From the NCBI RefSeq assembly GCF_003056335.1, contig NZ_PYWA01000002.1:433205-497204 (forward strand): 64,000 bases of DNA, given 5' to 3'. The position numbers and the translations under genes are program-made. The stretch is from Paracoccus indicus (GTDB lineage Bacteria > Pseudomonadota > Alphaproteobacteria > Rhodobacterales > Rhodobacteraceae). The notes beneath the pieces are model-generated. The model was not told the DNA's origin, searched no databases, and saw nothing but the letters and a program-made list of their open reading frames with translations. Below are positions 46,623 to 55,901 of this stretch, piece after piece; position 1 is the first letter of the stretch, and every line of letters starts with the position of its first letter.

Positions 46623-47258
46623 TTAGACCGGCAGCAGGCTGGCGGCGATGCGGCGGTCCTCATCGCTTTCGGGACCATGCGCCCAAGGGCGGAATCGCAG
46701 GCGAAAGGCGGCCAGCCGCTTGGCGGGATCCACATCGGGATAGCCGATACGGGTCAGACATTCGTGCAGGGGCAGGGCAGGCCCGCGCCGGTCCGAGGGC
46801 CAGATCGCCAGCCCCTGTCGCGCCAGGCGTTCCCAATCGAAGCGCGGGCCGGGATCGACCTTGCGGCCGGGGGCCATGTCGGAATGGGCGATGACACCCT
46901 CGGGGCCGATCTGCCAGCGGCTCATGATGCGGCCCAGCAGGTTTTCCAACGTATCCATCTGTCGCGCGGCAAAGGGGCGGTCGCCGGGGTTGGCGATCTC
47001 GATGCCGATGCTGCGGGAATTGACGTCGGGCTGGCCCTGCCAGCTGCCGTCGCCTGCGTGCCAGGCGCGGCGATCTTCGGCCACCAGCATGTCGGCGAAG
47101 CCATTCTCGTGGATCAGCCAATGGGCGCTGACCTCGGCCAAGGGGTCCGACAGGCGGGCGCGGGCCGAGGCTGCATCCGCCATGCCAGTGTAATGCAGGA
47201 CGATCAGCCGGGGCCGTTGGCCGCGGCGGTCGCCGTGGTTCGGGCTGGGACCGTCCAT
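46623..47258 (-). CDS. N-acetylmuramoyl-L-alanine amidase, AmpD/PGRP type
   Basis: This zinc amidase cleaves muramyl peptides, probably for wall recycling. The 211-residue protein has the start motif LIVLHYTGM with the first zinc His, the VSAHWLIHENG block, AWHAG, SIGIEIANPG, and the C-terminal HSDMAPGRKVDPG with the second His and catalytic residues. No signal peptide is present, which favours a cytoplasmic AmpD-like role. It starts 4 nt after the stop of the upstream lipoprotein gene. Confidence 0.92.
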   Translation of the reverse strand: MDGPSPNHGDRRGQRPRLIVLHYTGMADAASARARLSDPLAEVSAHWLIHENGFADMLVAEDRRAWHAGDGSWQGQPDVNSRSIGIEIANPGDRPFAARQMDTLENLLGRIMSRWQIGPEGVIAHSDMAPGRKVDPGPRFDWERLARQGLAIWPSDRRGPALPLHECLTRIGYPDVDPAKRLAAFRLRFRPWAHGPESDEDRRIAASLLPV

Positions 47259-47262
47259 GGGA

Positions 47263-47616
47263 TCAGGGCATCATGTCCGGCGACACGATCGGGATCGGCG
47301 CGTCAGGGTCGCGCACGGTCGTCCTGACCACCACCGCCTTGACCTTGCCATCCGCCGCGGGCTGGGTCGCGGGCAGTCCCATGGTCGCGGGAACCGGCAC
47401 CGGATCCTGCCCCGCGATCTTGGCGGGCGAAGGGCTGTAGAACGGACGCGCGACCGGGATCGTCATCGCGGGCGCGGTGCCTGCGACCAGCGCCGCCTCG
47501 CGCGCGGTGCGATACTTGCCGTATGCGTTGTCCTCGAACCGATAGTTCGGGTTCCAGCCCCGGTGTTCCCCACAGCCGGCGACGGCCAGCACAGATAAGA
47601 TCAACCAGCCGCGCAT
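47263..47616 (-). CDS. Small putative lipoprotein, unknown function
   Basis: No family is recognised. The 117-residue product has a short signal peptide with lipobox VAGC (Cys about 14), followed by a Pro-rich mature part (PVARPFYSPSPAKIAGQDPVPVPATMG). ATG 47616 is 4 nt after GGAGG; ATG 47619 is one codon earlier. It is cotranscribed with the amidase downstream, so it may act in the cell envelope. Confidence 0.7.
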   Translation of the reverse strand: MRGWLILSVLAVAGCGEHRGWNPNYRFEDNAYGKYRTAREAALVAGTAPAMTIPVARPFYSPSPAKIAGQDPVPVPATMGLPATQPAADGKVKAVVVRTTVRDPDAPIPIVSPDMMP

Positions 47617-47647
47617 CATGCCTCCGATACCAGGTTCCAGACGGACG

Positions 47648-49132
47648 TTACCACCAGCGATCCGGCTTGGCCACAAATCCTGCGGCCTTCTCCAGCACCA
47701 GTGCCTGGTTCAGCAGATCGGCCTCGCCGAAGGGGCGACCGAACATCTGCAGGCCAAGCGGCAGGCCCTTGCCGTCGCGCCCGACCGGAACCGAGATGCC
47801 CGGCAGACCGGCAAGGTTCAGCGTCACGGTGAAGACGTCGTTCAGATACATCTGCACCGGATCGCCCTTGTCCACCGACCCGAGCGGGAAGGCCGAGGAC
47901 GGCGTCGCGGGCGCCAGAATTGCGTCGATACCCTCGGCGAACACATTGTCGAAGTCGCGCTTGATCAACGCGCGGACCTTGCGGGCGCGGTTGTAATAGG
48001 CGTCATAGAAGCCCGCCGACAGCACATAGGTGCCGATCATGATGCGGCGCTGTACCTCGGGGCCGAAACCTTCGGCGCGGGTCTTGGCATAGAGATCGTC
48101 GATCCCGTCGCCTGCACCCAGCTTGGCGCGGTGGCCGTAACGCACCCCGTCATAGCGCGCCAGGTTCGAGGATGCCTCGGCCGGGGCGATGACGTAATAG
48201 GCGGGCAGGGCGTATTTCGTATGCGGCAGGCTGATGTCAACGATTTCCGCGCCGGCATCGCGCAGCATTTCCGCACCCTGTTTCCACAGCGCGTCGATTT
48301 CGGCAGGCATGCCCTCCATCCGGTATTCGCGGGGGATGCCGATGCGCTTGCCGCGGATGTCGCCGGTCAGAGCAGCCTCGAAATCCGGCACCGGAATGTC
48401 GGCGCAAGTCGAATCCTGCGGATCGGCGGATGCCATGGCGCCCAGCATGATCGCGGCGTCGCGGACCGATTTCGTCATCGGACCCGCCTGATCAAGGCTG
48501 GAGGCATAGGCGATCACGCCCCAACGGCTGACGCGGCCATAGGTCGGCTTCAGACCCACCGTGCCGGTGAAGGCCGCGGGCTGGCGGATGGATCCGCCCG
48601 TGTCGGTGCCCGTCGCGCCAAGGCACAGATCCGCCGCAACAGCTGCCGCCGACCCGCCCGAGGAACCGCCCGGCGTCAGCTGCGTGCCGTCGGCCAGTCG
48701 CCAAGGGTTCACCGCCGGGCCATAGCTGCTGGATTCATTGGTCGAACCCATCGCGAATTCATCCTGGTTCAGCTTGCCCAGCATCACCGCGCCCGCGTTC
48801 CACAGGTTCTGCGTCACGGTGGATTCGTATTCGGGAACAAAGCCCTTCAGGATGTTGCTGGCCGCCTGTCCCGGCACGCCCTTGACGCAGAAGACGTCCT
48901 TGATGCCAAGGGGGATGCCGGTCAGGGCCGTCGCATCGCCCGCCTTCAGGCGCGTGTCCGCCGCGCGGGCCATGTCGCGCGCCATCTCGGGGGTCTTGTG
49001 GACGAAGGCGTTCAGCGCGCCCGCGCCCTCGATGGCGGTCAGGCAGGCGTCGGTCAGCTCGACCGAGGTGACATCGCCCTTGGCCAGCGCGTCGCGGGCC
49101 TCGGCGATGGAGAGTTTGTTCAGATCGGTCAT
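47648..49132 (-). CDS. gatA: Asp/Glu-tRNA amidotransferase subunit A
   Basis: GatA releases ammonia from glutamine to convert misacylated Glu-tRNA(Gln) and/or Asp-tRNA(Asn). The 494-residue amidase-signature protein shows the Lys in [11 protein letters not shown], the [21 protein letters not shown] loop split as [14 protein letters not shown] and [19 protein letters not shown], and so the Ser-Ser-Lys triad. The ATG overlaps the gatC stop (ATGA). gatB is not in the window. Confidence 0.96.
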   Translation of the reverse strand: MTDLNKLSIAEARDALAKGDVTSVELTDACLTAIEGAGALNAFVHKTPEMARDMARAADTRLKAGDATALTGIPLGIKDVFCVKGVPGQAASNILKGFVPEYESTVTQNLWNAGAVMLGKLNQDEFAMGSTNESSSYGPAVNPWRLADGTQLTPGGSSGGSAAAVAADLCLGATGTDTGGSIRQPAAFTGTVGLKPTYGRVSRWGVIAYASSLDQAGPMTKSVRDAAIMLGAMASADPQDSTCADIPVPDFEAALTGDIRGKRIGIPREYRMEGMPAEIDALWKQGAEMLRDAGAEIVDISLPHTKYALPAYYVIAPAEASSNLARYDGVRYGHRAKLGAGDGIDDLYAKTRAEGFGPEVQRRIMIGTYVLSAGFYDAYYNRARKVRALIKRDFDNVFAEGIDAILAPATPSSAFPLGSVDKGDPVQMYLNDVFTVTLNLAGLPGISVPVGRDGKGLPLGLQMFGRPFGEADLLNQALVLEKAAGFVAKPDRWW

Positions 49133-49416
49133 TCCACCACCTTCGGGACGGCAAAGAAGCCTTCGCGCGCGTCGGGCGCATTCGACAGGATGCGTTCGGG
49201 CATGCCGCCCGTGGTCACGACATCCTCGCGCCGCTTCAGGCGCATGGGCGTGACGCCCGTCATCGGTTCGATGCCTTCGACATCGACCTCGTTCAGCTGT
49301 TCCATGAAGTGCAGGATGCCGCTCAGCTCGCGCGCCAGCGCCGGCAGTTGGGCGTCATCGACCGCGATGCGCGCCAGATGGGCGACCTTGCGGGCCTCGT
49401 CCTCGGTGATCGACAT
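49129..49416 (-). CDS. gatC: Asp/Glu-tRNA amidotransferase subunit C
   Basis: GatC is the 95-residue structural subunit that clamps GatA and GatB. The opening [22 protein letters not shown] and the [20 protein letters not shown] segment are standard. AAGGAG precedes the ATG at 49416; the longer frame back to 49713 has no support. It is the first gene of gatCA. Confidence 0.95.
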   Translation of the reverse strand: MSITEDEARKVAHLARIAVDDAQLPALARELSGILHFMEQLNEVDVEGIEPMTGVTPMRLKRREDVVTTGGMPERILSNAPDAREGFFAVPKVVE

Positions 49417-49718
49417 GACGTCTCCTTTCGTTGGGCGCGGGTCTACAACCCCGCGCGAAAGGCCGCAAGCTGCCGCTTGGGGATAAGGGCTGCATTCGTC
49501 CCCGGTCGGGATGCGTGATTCTGGTCGGGAATCACGGCGCGGGCCGGTGCGCCCGGAAGGGGCCGCGCCGTTACGCCTTATTATCGCAGGATTTATTGGG
49601 GTTTTTCGGTTTTTCGAAGTTTTTTCGTCGAAAGGTGTTTTTTGTGCTTGCGCCCCCCGAACGCTTTGCCTAAACACCGCTTCAACGCAGCCAAGCAAGA
49701 CTGGCAGCGACACAGAGT
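49417..49718. other. Intergenic region between gatC and tRNA-Glu with phased T-tracts
   Basis: No gene is seen. The right part contains four T-runs of 5, 5, 7 and 6 bases beginning at 49602, 49610, 49620 and 49639, spaced roughly one helical turn apart, just before the tRNA promoter. It must also carry the gatC promoter on the minus strand. Confidence 0.6.
49649..49677 (+). promoter_or_regulatory. Promoter of the tRNA-Glu gene
   Basis: TTGCGC (49649-49654), 17 nt, TAAACA (49672-49677). Predicted start is about 35 nt before the mature tRNA. Confidence 0.6.
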
Positions 49719-49793
49719 GGCCCGTTCGTCTATCGGTTAGGACGCCAGGTTTTCAACCTGGAAAGAGGGGTTCGATTCCCCTACGGGCTGCCA
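49719..49793 (+). tRNA. tRNA-Glu (anticodon TTC)
   Basis: A complete 75-nt cloverleaf. The acceptor stem is GGCCCGT/ACGGGCT with a G-U first pair. The anticodon stem CCAGG/CCTGG surrounds the loop TTTTCAA (anticodon TTC), the T-loop is GTTCGATTC within a GGGG/CCCC stem, and the CCA end is encoded (49791-49793). Confidence 0.97.
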
Positions 49794-49818
49794 CTTACTT
49801 CTGAAAAAGAAAACGACA

Positions 49819-49843
49819 GCGCAGATCGAAGACGATCCTGCGC
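49819..49843 (+). terminator. Hairpin after tRNA-Glu
   Basis: GCGCAGATCG pairs with CGAT-CTGCGC (one bulged C) around an AAGA loop. Only short T content follows, so its strength is uncertain. Confidence 0.55.
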
Positions 49844-49873
49844 CTTAATGCGTTTGCACTGGCACGATGTCCC

Positions 49874-49895
49874 GCGGGCTTGTCGCCAAGCCCGC
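49874..49895 (-). terminator. Hairpin past the eutC stop
   Basis: GCGGGCTTG-TCGC-CAAGCCCGC forms a perfect 9-bp stem 25 nt beyond the minus-strand eutC stop. There is no T-run on either side. Confidence 0.5.
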
Positions 49896-49919
49896 AGAGT
49901 CCGCTTCGGGCGGTGGTAC

Positions 49920-50702
49920 CTATTCGATCAGGAAGTTCCGCCGTGGCTCGATGGCCGCCAGGGGTTCGGCCTCATCTTTCAGGTGGATGCCGGTCAGCCC
50001 CAATTTGCGGGCCTGGGTGATCAGGAAGATCAGCTTCTGCGCCGCCTCGGGATAGGACAGCCCCGCCGCCCTGACGTTCGAGATGCAGTTGCGCGCCTCA
50101 TCCGTGCGGCCCGGCTTCGGGTCGTGGGTCAGATAGAGGCCCATGCTGTCGGGCGAACTGAGGCCCGGCCTTTCCCCGATCAGAACCAGCACCATCCGCG
50201 CCCTTAGGCTGGCGCCGATTTCGTCGCCGATGGCGACGCGCGCCTGCGTGGCGATCGTCGGGGGGCCAAGCGTCAGCCCCATCTGCCGCAGCATCGGCAC
50301 GACCAGCGACAGGAAAGACGCGGCATTCGACTGGATCGCCAAGGCCGACAACCCGTCCGCGATGACGATGGCAAGGTCGCAGCCGCCTTCGGGGGCGGCG
50401 ATCGCATCGCGCGACGCCCTGTCCAGCTGCCGTCCCAGGTCGGGACGCTGCAGATACATCGCCCTGTCGGTCGCGGCGCTTGCGACGGTCTGCATCGGCA
50501 GTTCCAGCCCCGCCAGATCGGCCTGAAGGGCGGGCAGGTCCAGCCCCAGATGCACCGCCTTGCGGGCGCGGGCATGGGCCAGCTGGAATTCCAGATGCGG
50601 TGCGGTGGGCAGGCTGCTGCCGGCGCGACCAAGCGCGATGCGGGCGGGCGTCAGGCCGCGCAGGGCGGTCCATGGCGTTGGTGTCACGTCGGACCTGGTC
50701 AT
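49920..50702 (-). CDS. eutC: Ethanolamine ammonia-lyase small subunit
   Basis: EutC forms with EutB the adenosylcobalamin-dependent lyase that turns ethanolamine into acetaldehyde and ammonia. The 260-residue protein has LRGLTPARIALGRAGSS near the start, VIADGLSALAIQSNAASFL, and the conserved MVLVLIGERPGLSSPDSMGLYLT block that contacts B12, followed by NCISNVR. ATG 50702 overlaps the eutB stop by 4 nt, so the two subunits are coupled; the longer in-frame extension is rejected. Confidence 0.96.
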   Translation of the reverse strand: MTRSDVTPTPWTALRGLTPARIALGRAGSSLPTAPHLEFQLAHARARKAVHLGLDLPALQADLAGLELPMQTVASAATDRAMYLQRPDLGRQLDRASRDAIAAPEGGCDLAIVIADGLSALAIQSNAASFLSLVVPMLRQMGLTLGPPTIATQARVAIGDEIGASLRARMVLVLIGERPGLSSPDSMGLYLTHDPKPGRTDEARNCISNVRAAGLSYPEAAQKLIFLITQARKLGLTGIHLKDEAEPLAAIEPRRNFLIE

Positions 50703-52084
50703 GCGGCACCCGTGATCGCCTGGCGGAACATCGACGGCAATTCGTCTGCCATGCGGCCCTGCGCGTCGAAGATGCCGTGCTGTTGCAACCATGCTTCGAA
50801 TTCGGGGGCAGGGCGCAGGCCCAGCACCTTGCGGGCGTAGAGTGCGTCGTGAAACGAGGTCGTCTGATAGTTCAGCATCACGTCGTCGGACCCCGGAATG
50901 CCCATGATGAAGGTGATGCCCGCAACACCCAGAAGGGTCAGCAGGTTGTCCATGTCGTCCTGATCGGCCTCGGCGTGGTTGGTATAGCAGATGTCGCAGC
51001 CCATCGGCAGGCCCAGCAGCTTGCCGCAGAAATGATCCTCGAGCCCCGCGCGGATGATCTGGCGCCCGTCATAGAGGTATTCCGGCCCGATGAAGCCCAC
51101 GACGCTGTTGACCAGCAAGGGCTTGCAGGTGCGGGCCACGGCATAGGCGCGGGCCTCGAGCGTCTGTTGATCGACGCCGTGATGGGCATTGGCCGACAGG
51201 GCCGATCCTTGGCCGGTTTCCAGATACATCACGTTGTCGCCTAGGGTGCCGCGCCCTTGGGACAGGGCGGCGGCGCGACCCTCGGCCAGCAGGGCCAGGT
51301 CGATGCCGAAGCTGCTGTTGGCGGCCTGCGTGCCTGCGACGGATTGGAAGACGATGTCGACGGGGACGTCGCGGCGGATCAGCTCGATCGAATTTGTCAC
51401 ATGGGTCAGCACGCAGGATTGCGTGGGGATGTCATAGCGCGCGATCACCTCGTCCAGCATGTGCAGCAGGCGGGTGGCGGCGGGCAGGGAATCCGAGGCC
51501 GGGTTGATGCCGATGATCGCATCGCCATTGCCGAACATCAGCCCGTCAAGAATGGATGCCGCGATCCCCGCCGGATCATCCGTGGGGTGGTTGGGTTGCA
51601 GCCGCGTCGACAGCCTCCCCGGCAGTCCAAGCGTATTGCGGAAACGCGTCGTGACGCGGACCTTGCGCGCGATCAGGATCAGGTCCTGGTTGCGGCAGAT
51701 CTTGCTGGTGGCGGCGACCATCTCGGGTGTCAGGCCGGGGGCCAAGGCCTCCAGCGCCGCGCCATCGGTGGCATCCGACAACAGCCAGTCGCGAAATCCG
51801 CCAACGGTCAGATGGGCCACGGGCGCAAAGGCGCGGGCGTCATGGGTGTCGATGATCAGGCGGGTGACCTCGTCATCCTCATAGGGGACGACGGCGTCGT
51901 GCAGGAAGGCCGCCAGCGGCAGATCGGCCAGCGCCAGTTGGGCGGCGGCGCGCTCCTCGGCGTCGATGGCGGCGATGCCCGCCAAGTGATCGCCAGAGCG
52001 TTCGGGCGTGGCCTTGGCCATCAGCTGGGCCAACGTGTCGAAGCGCCATGTCTGGCCGCCGATGGTATGTGAATAGCTTGGCAT
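50699..52084 (-). CDS. eutB: Ethanolamine ammonia-lyase large subunit
   Basis: EutB is the TIM-barrel catalytic subunit (461 residues). Typical blocks are TRLQPNHPTDDPAGI, MFGNGDAIIGINPASDS, CVLTHVTNSIELIRR and YLETGQGSALSANAHHGVDQ, plus NSVVGFIGPEYLYDGRQIIRAGLED, which is split here as NSVVGFIGPEYLYDG and RQIIRAGLEDHF. B12 and substrate residues lie in these loops. It is followed downstream by eutC and preceded by the permease gene on the same strand. Confidence 0.97.
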   Translation of the reverse strand: MPSYSHTIGGQTWRFDTLAQLMAKATPERSGDHLAGIAAIDAEERAAAQLALADLPLAAFLHDAVVPYEDDEVTRLIIDTHDARAFAPVAHLTVGGFRDWLLSDATDGAALEALAPGLTPEMVAATSKICRNQDLILIARKVRVTTRFRNTLGLPGRLSTRLQPNHPTDDPAGIAASILDGLMFGNGDAIIGINPASDSLPAATRLLHMLDEVIARYDIPTQSCVLTHVTNSIELIRRDVPVDIVFQSVAGTQAANSSFGIDLALLAEGRAAALSQGRGTLGDNVMYLETGQGSALSANAHHGVDQQTLEARAYAVARTCKPLLVNSVVGFIGPEYLYDGRQIIRAGLEDHFCGKLLGLPMGCDICYTNHAEADQDDMDNLLTLLGVAGITFIMGIPGSDDVMLNYQTTSFHDALYARKVLGLRPAPEFEAWLQQHGIFDAQGRMADELPSMFRQAITGAA

Positions 52085-52140
52085 CCTGCCCCCCTTGGTC
52101 CTGCGGATGGTCGGGGCGATGGCCGCACCGACCTGTCGTC

Positions 52141-53520
52141 TCAGCCGACCTGCGGCATGGCGGCGGCGCTGCGCTGGCTGCGCGTCATGCGGAAGTAGAC
52201 GTATCCCAGCAGCATGATCGCCACGAAAATCACCGCAACCGTGAAGTTGTAATAGGTCATGGCGATCAGGCAGATCACCGCCGCGCCCATCGCGAAGGCC
52301 GGAAAGACCGGATAGAAGGGCGTGACATAGCTGCGCGGCATGTCGGGCTGCGTGCGACGCAGTCGGAACAGGCTGGCCATGCTGAGGATATACATCACGA
52401 TCGCCCCGAAGACCGCCATGGTCACGATATTCGCCGTCAGGGGCTGGCCGCCGATGATGATGAAGCTGTCGCTGAAGATGGCGATGATGCCCACGACGCC
52501 GCCTGCCAGAATCGCCCGGTGGGGCGTCTTGAAGCGCGGATGGATGGCGGCAAGTGCGGGCGGCAGGTATCCGGCGCGGGCAAGGGCGAAGATCTGGCGC
52601 GAATAGCCCAGGATGATGCCGTGGAAGGACGCCACCAGCCCGAACAGCCCCAGCCAGACCAGCATGTGCAGCCAGCCGCTGCTGTCGCCCACGATATAGC
52701 GCATGGCCTGCGGCAGCGGGTCGTTGATGTTGGCCAGCTGCGTCCAGTCGCCCGCGCCGCCTGCAAAGACCATCACGCCCATGGCCAGCGCCACCAGCGT
52801 CAGGATCCCCGCGATATAGGCGCGCGGGATCGAGCGTTTGGGGTCCTTGGCCTCTTCGGCGGCCATGGCGACGCCCTCGATGGCAAGGAAGAACCAGATG
52901 GCAAAGGGAATGGCCGCGAACATTCCGGGAATGGCCGCCCAGCCAAAGCTGTCCATCCCCGACCAGCCACCGGTGGTGAAGTTCGACATTTCGAATCCCG
53001 GTGCCACGACGCCCATGAAGACCAGCAGTTCGAAGATGGCGATCAGGGTCACGACCAGCTCGAAGGTGGCGGCAAAGGCGACGCCCACGATGTTCAGCGC
53101 CATGAAGACGACATAGGCACCCACCGCGGCCACCTTGGGATCAAGGCCCGGGAACTGGATGTTCAGATATGCGCCGATGGCCAGCGCGATGGCCGGGGGC
53201 GCGAAGACGAATTCGATCAGCGTCGCCATCCCGGCGAAATAGGCGCCGGTCTCGCCCAGGCCCGCGCGGGCATAGGCGAAAGGGCCGCCCGCATGGGGGA
53301 TGGCGCTGGTCAGCTCGGTGAAGCTGAAGATGAAGGTGGTGTACATCATCGCCACGAAGAGTGCGGTGATGATGAAGCCCAACGTGCCGGCCGACCCCCA
53401 GCCATAGCTCCACCCGAAATATTCGCCCGAGATGACCAGCCCGACGGCGATCCCCCAAAGCTGCACGGTCGAGAGGGTCTTGGCCAGCTGCGGCTGACCT
53501 TCGCCTTGTGTCTGCGTCAT
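52141..53520 (-). CDS. Ethanolamine permease, APC superfamily
   Basis: The 459-residue protein has about 12 membrane helices and the amino-acid permease start LSTVQLWGIAVGLVISGEYFGW, here continuing YGWGSAG. This N-terminal pattern is typical of ethanolamine transporters next to eutBC. Other blocks are ELTSAIPHAGGPFAYAR and EGVAMAAEEAKDPKRSIPRA. ATG 53520 begins the conserved region; the longer frame to 53778 is rejected. It leads the permease-eutB-eutC unit, so ethanolamine uptake and cleavage are co-expressed. Confidence 0.92.
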   Translation of the reverse strand: MTQTQGEGQPQLAKTLSTVQLWGIAVGLVISGEYFGWSYGWGSAGTLGFIITALFVAMMYTTFIFSFTELTSAIPHAGGPFAYARAGLGETGAYFAGMATLIEFVFAPPAIALAIGAYLNIQFPGLDPKVAAVGAYVVFMALNIVGVAFAATFELVVTLIAIFELLVFMGVVAPGFEMSNFTTGGWSGMDSFGWAAIPGMFAAIPFAIWFFLAIEGVAMAAEEAKDPKRSIPRAYIAGILTLVALAMGVMVFAGGAGDWTQLANINDPLPQAMRYIVGDSSGWLHMLVWLGLFGLVASFHGIILGYSRQIFALARAGYLPPALAAIHPRFKTPHRAILAGGVVGIIAIFSDSFIIIGGQPLTANIVTMAVFGAIVMYILSMASLFRLRRTQPDMPRSYVTPFYPVFPAFAMGAAVICLIAMTYYNFTVAVIFVAIMLLGYVYFRMTRSQRSAAAMPQVG

Positions 53521-53792
53521 CTGCGTTTCCCTTCCTGTCAGGATTGCGCCTTTGGCGTCATCTTCTGTGGTGTGCCCCATGGCTGGCGCGAATCGCGGGC
53601 GGGCCGCTATCCGATTTCGGCAATGCCGACATTGGTGGGGGTTTGCGCCCGCCGTGGATGCAGGCATGGTTGCGGCAACTGCCTTTAATATAGGCAGCCG
53701 TCGCCAAGGGTCGTTGATGGGTCCGCGCCGGATGTTGCGCGGCGGGGGTCCCGGGCGGCATGTGGCGCAAGTTGTCATGACAGGATCAGCCG
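53521..53792. other. Divergent control region between the permease and regulator genes
   Basis: This 272-nt gap separates the eut operon from the AraC-type gene and must carry both promoters. I see no gene in it and no clear operator. Confidence 0.5.
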
Positions 53793-54692
53793 ATGCATGT
53801 GGAACAGCCCCCCGTTCGCCTGCGGCACACCACCACCGTCGAGGAGCAGTCGACCCTGCTGGCCGGCTGGAACCAGCGCTATGCCCAGCTGTCGCGCGGC
53901 GCCTTCACCGGCATGCTGTCCGAGGCGCGGCTGCCCGACGCCTATCTGTTCCGCGAGGTGACCAGTCGCAGCCTGTTGCAGGGCGGCATCGTCGGCGCGG
54001 ATGTGCTGGCCGTGGGTATTCCCGTGGCCATCAAGGGTCCGGCGCGCTTCTGCGGATCACCCTGCGGCGGGCATCAGTTGCACGTGTTTTCCGGGGATGA
54101 GGGGTTTCAGTTCCACACGCCCTCGGATCTCGACATCATGGGGATCGTCATTCCCCGCGCGGCGCTCTATGCGCATCTGGATGCCCCCGAGGTGCAGGCT
54201 CTCGCATCCCGCCTGCAGCGCGCGCATCTTCTGGACCTGCCGCCCGCGCTGTTCGTCCGGCTGGGGCGGGTGATGCGCGACCTTATGGAAGGCATGGCCG
54301 AGGTCAATGACATCATGCCCCTTCTGGCCGAGGCGCTGGCCACCCCCGCGCCGGTCGCTGTGACGCCTCGCGCGGCCGATCTGGTGGACGACCTGCAACG
54401 CCTTGCCACCGATCCCGACCGCGACCAGCCGCCCAGCATCCATGACGCCTGCGAAACCTTGGGCGTCAGCCGCCGCACCCTGCAATACGCGCTGCAGAAG
54501 CAGGTCGGGCTGGGGCCGTCGGACTATATGCGCGCCCTGCGGCTGAATGCGGCCCGCGCAAGCCTCCTGGACGGCGACACGGTCACCGAAGCCGCGACAA
54601 AGGCCGGCTTCTGGCACTTCGGCCGGTTTTCCCAAGACTATCGCAAGCTGTTCGGAGAGCTGCCCTCAGCCACCCTGCAGCGGGCGCGCTAG
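53793..54692 (+). CDS. eutR: AraC-family regulator, probable ethanolamine regulator
   Basis: The 299-residue protein has an N-terminal ligand-binding part and a C-terminal double HTH (about residues 210-299) with IHDACETLGVSRRTLQYALQKQVGLGPSDYM and GFWHFGRFSQDYRKLFGELPS. It resembles EutR-type activators that respond to ethanolamine together with B12. It is divergent from the permease-eutBC unit, the usual place for its regulator. The function is inferred from the location and family. Confidence 0.85.
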   Translation: MHVEQPPVRLRHTTTVEEQSTLLAGWNQRYAQLSRGAFTGMLSEARLPDAYLFREVTSRSLLQGGIVGADVLAVGIPVAIKGPARFCGSPCGGHQLHVFSGDEGFQFHTPSDLDIMGIVIPRAALYAHLDAPEVQALASRLQRAHLLDLPPALFVRLGRVMRDLMEGMAEVNDIMPLLAEALATPAPVAVTPRAADLVDDLQRLATDPDRDQPPSIHDACETLGVSRRTLQYALQKQVGLGPSDYMRALRLNAARASLLDGDTVTEAATKAGFWHFGRFSQDYRKLFGELPSATLQRAR

Positions 54693-55620
54693 GTCCGCGC
54701 GGTCATGGCCATCTGCGCCTGTTCGACCAGATTGCGAAAACGGCGACGGTCCTCGAACTGCTGCAGCTTCTGAAAATCGGGCAGGGCCAGATCGGCGCGA
54801 TCTTGCCGCATCAGCGCCCGACCACGTTCCAGCAGCATCTCGGGTTGATCGCCATGACATTCGATCAAGGCGTTCAGACCGGTGGTATATCCGGGTTGCA
54901 GCAGCCGCGCCCGCGGAAACCTGCGGCGCTGAAGGCAATGCAACTGGATCATGCCACGGCATGCGCGCGCCCGGCGCAGGATCGACCATGCGGCCTGCAT
55001 GTCGCGCCGGATGAAGAATGCGGAGGTAAATTCCGATACAGCCCGGCCTTCCAGACATCCACCATCGGCCTGTGGTCCGATAAGGGGACCGGCCATCTGA
55101 CATAGGTCCGACCCGCCGCATCCGGCAACTGCAGGTAATTGACGTCATCGCGACGGAAGGGATCGTAGGCGACATAGGTGCGCGTCCGCGGATCGGTGTA
55201 GGGCTCAAGCCCATGGATCTGGCGGGCCAGATGCGCGACGGTCTGAAAGCGCAGTTCCCATGAAGCATGCTGCTCATCGACAATGATCGGCGGGGCGACC
55301 GCAAGCACCGTCGACACCGGCAGGGACCGGGCTGCCAGCAAGGCACCGGCACTGCCCATCGAACGGCCGAAAAGCATGATGTCCTGACCCTGCGTCAGAT
55401 GTTCTGTCGCCGCGCGAAGGGCCTGCGGCATCTCGGGGGTTTGCCACCAGTGGTTCTGCCGGGCGATGAAGCCGACAAACCCCATGCCTGTGGCTGCGGC
55501 CAGACCCCGATCCATCGTACCGCGCTTGTATCAGCCCAAGAAGGTGATCAGCGTTCTTGGCCGGTTGGATGAGTCGCAGACCACGCGAAGATGATCGCAT
55601 CGAACAGAACGGGCAGATCG
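54689..55620 (-). pseudogene. Broken alpha/beta-hydrolase-type gene (nonsense plus frameshift)
   Basis: Three pieces of one minus-strand gene can be joined. From about 55620 the frame reads RVVCDSSNRPRTLITFLG and meets TGA at 55533-55531, where a Trp would fit (FLG-W-YKRGTMDRG). The same frame continues through GQDIMLFGRSMGSAGALLA, a nucleophile-elbow GxSxG motif. Near 55027-55033 a one-base slip moves the frame from GLYRN to EFTSAFFIRRDMQAAW, and this runs to 54689 with a helical tail (LMRQDRADLALPDFQKLQQFED). The 5' end is unclear. Without the two lesions it would be a hydrolase linked to the sugar genes upstream; product and role are unknown. Confidence 0.72.
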
Positions 55621-55901
55621 CGATTTCTTCGGCCGCCCATGCGTCCGGTTCCATGCCGAGGGTCTTACCCACAGAACGTCGATGGCTTGTCCGGGCGACT
55701 TTTGAAAACAATTCAGGCTGTGCGCAGGCTTCGGACCGGCCTTTGGGCTGGAATGCTGACGCCGGATCGGGCATTCGCCGCCTTGGTGGGGACGCTGGCG
55801 GGCCAAGCTGCAACGCTTTGCCGGAAATATGGCGGGGGTCTCTGGATGATCGCAGCGAACTCTGCAATGTGTCGCGCGTGTTTGTGGAAGGATGAGTAAC
55901 C

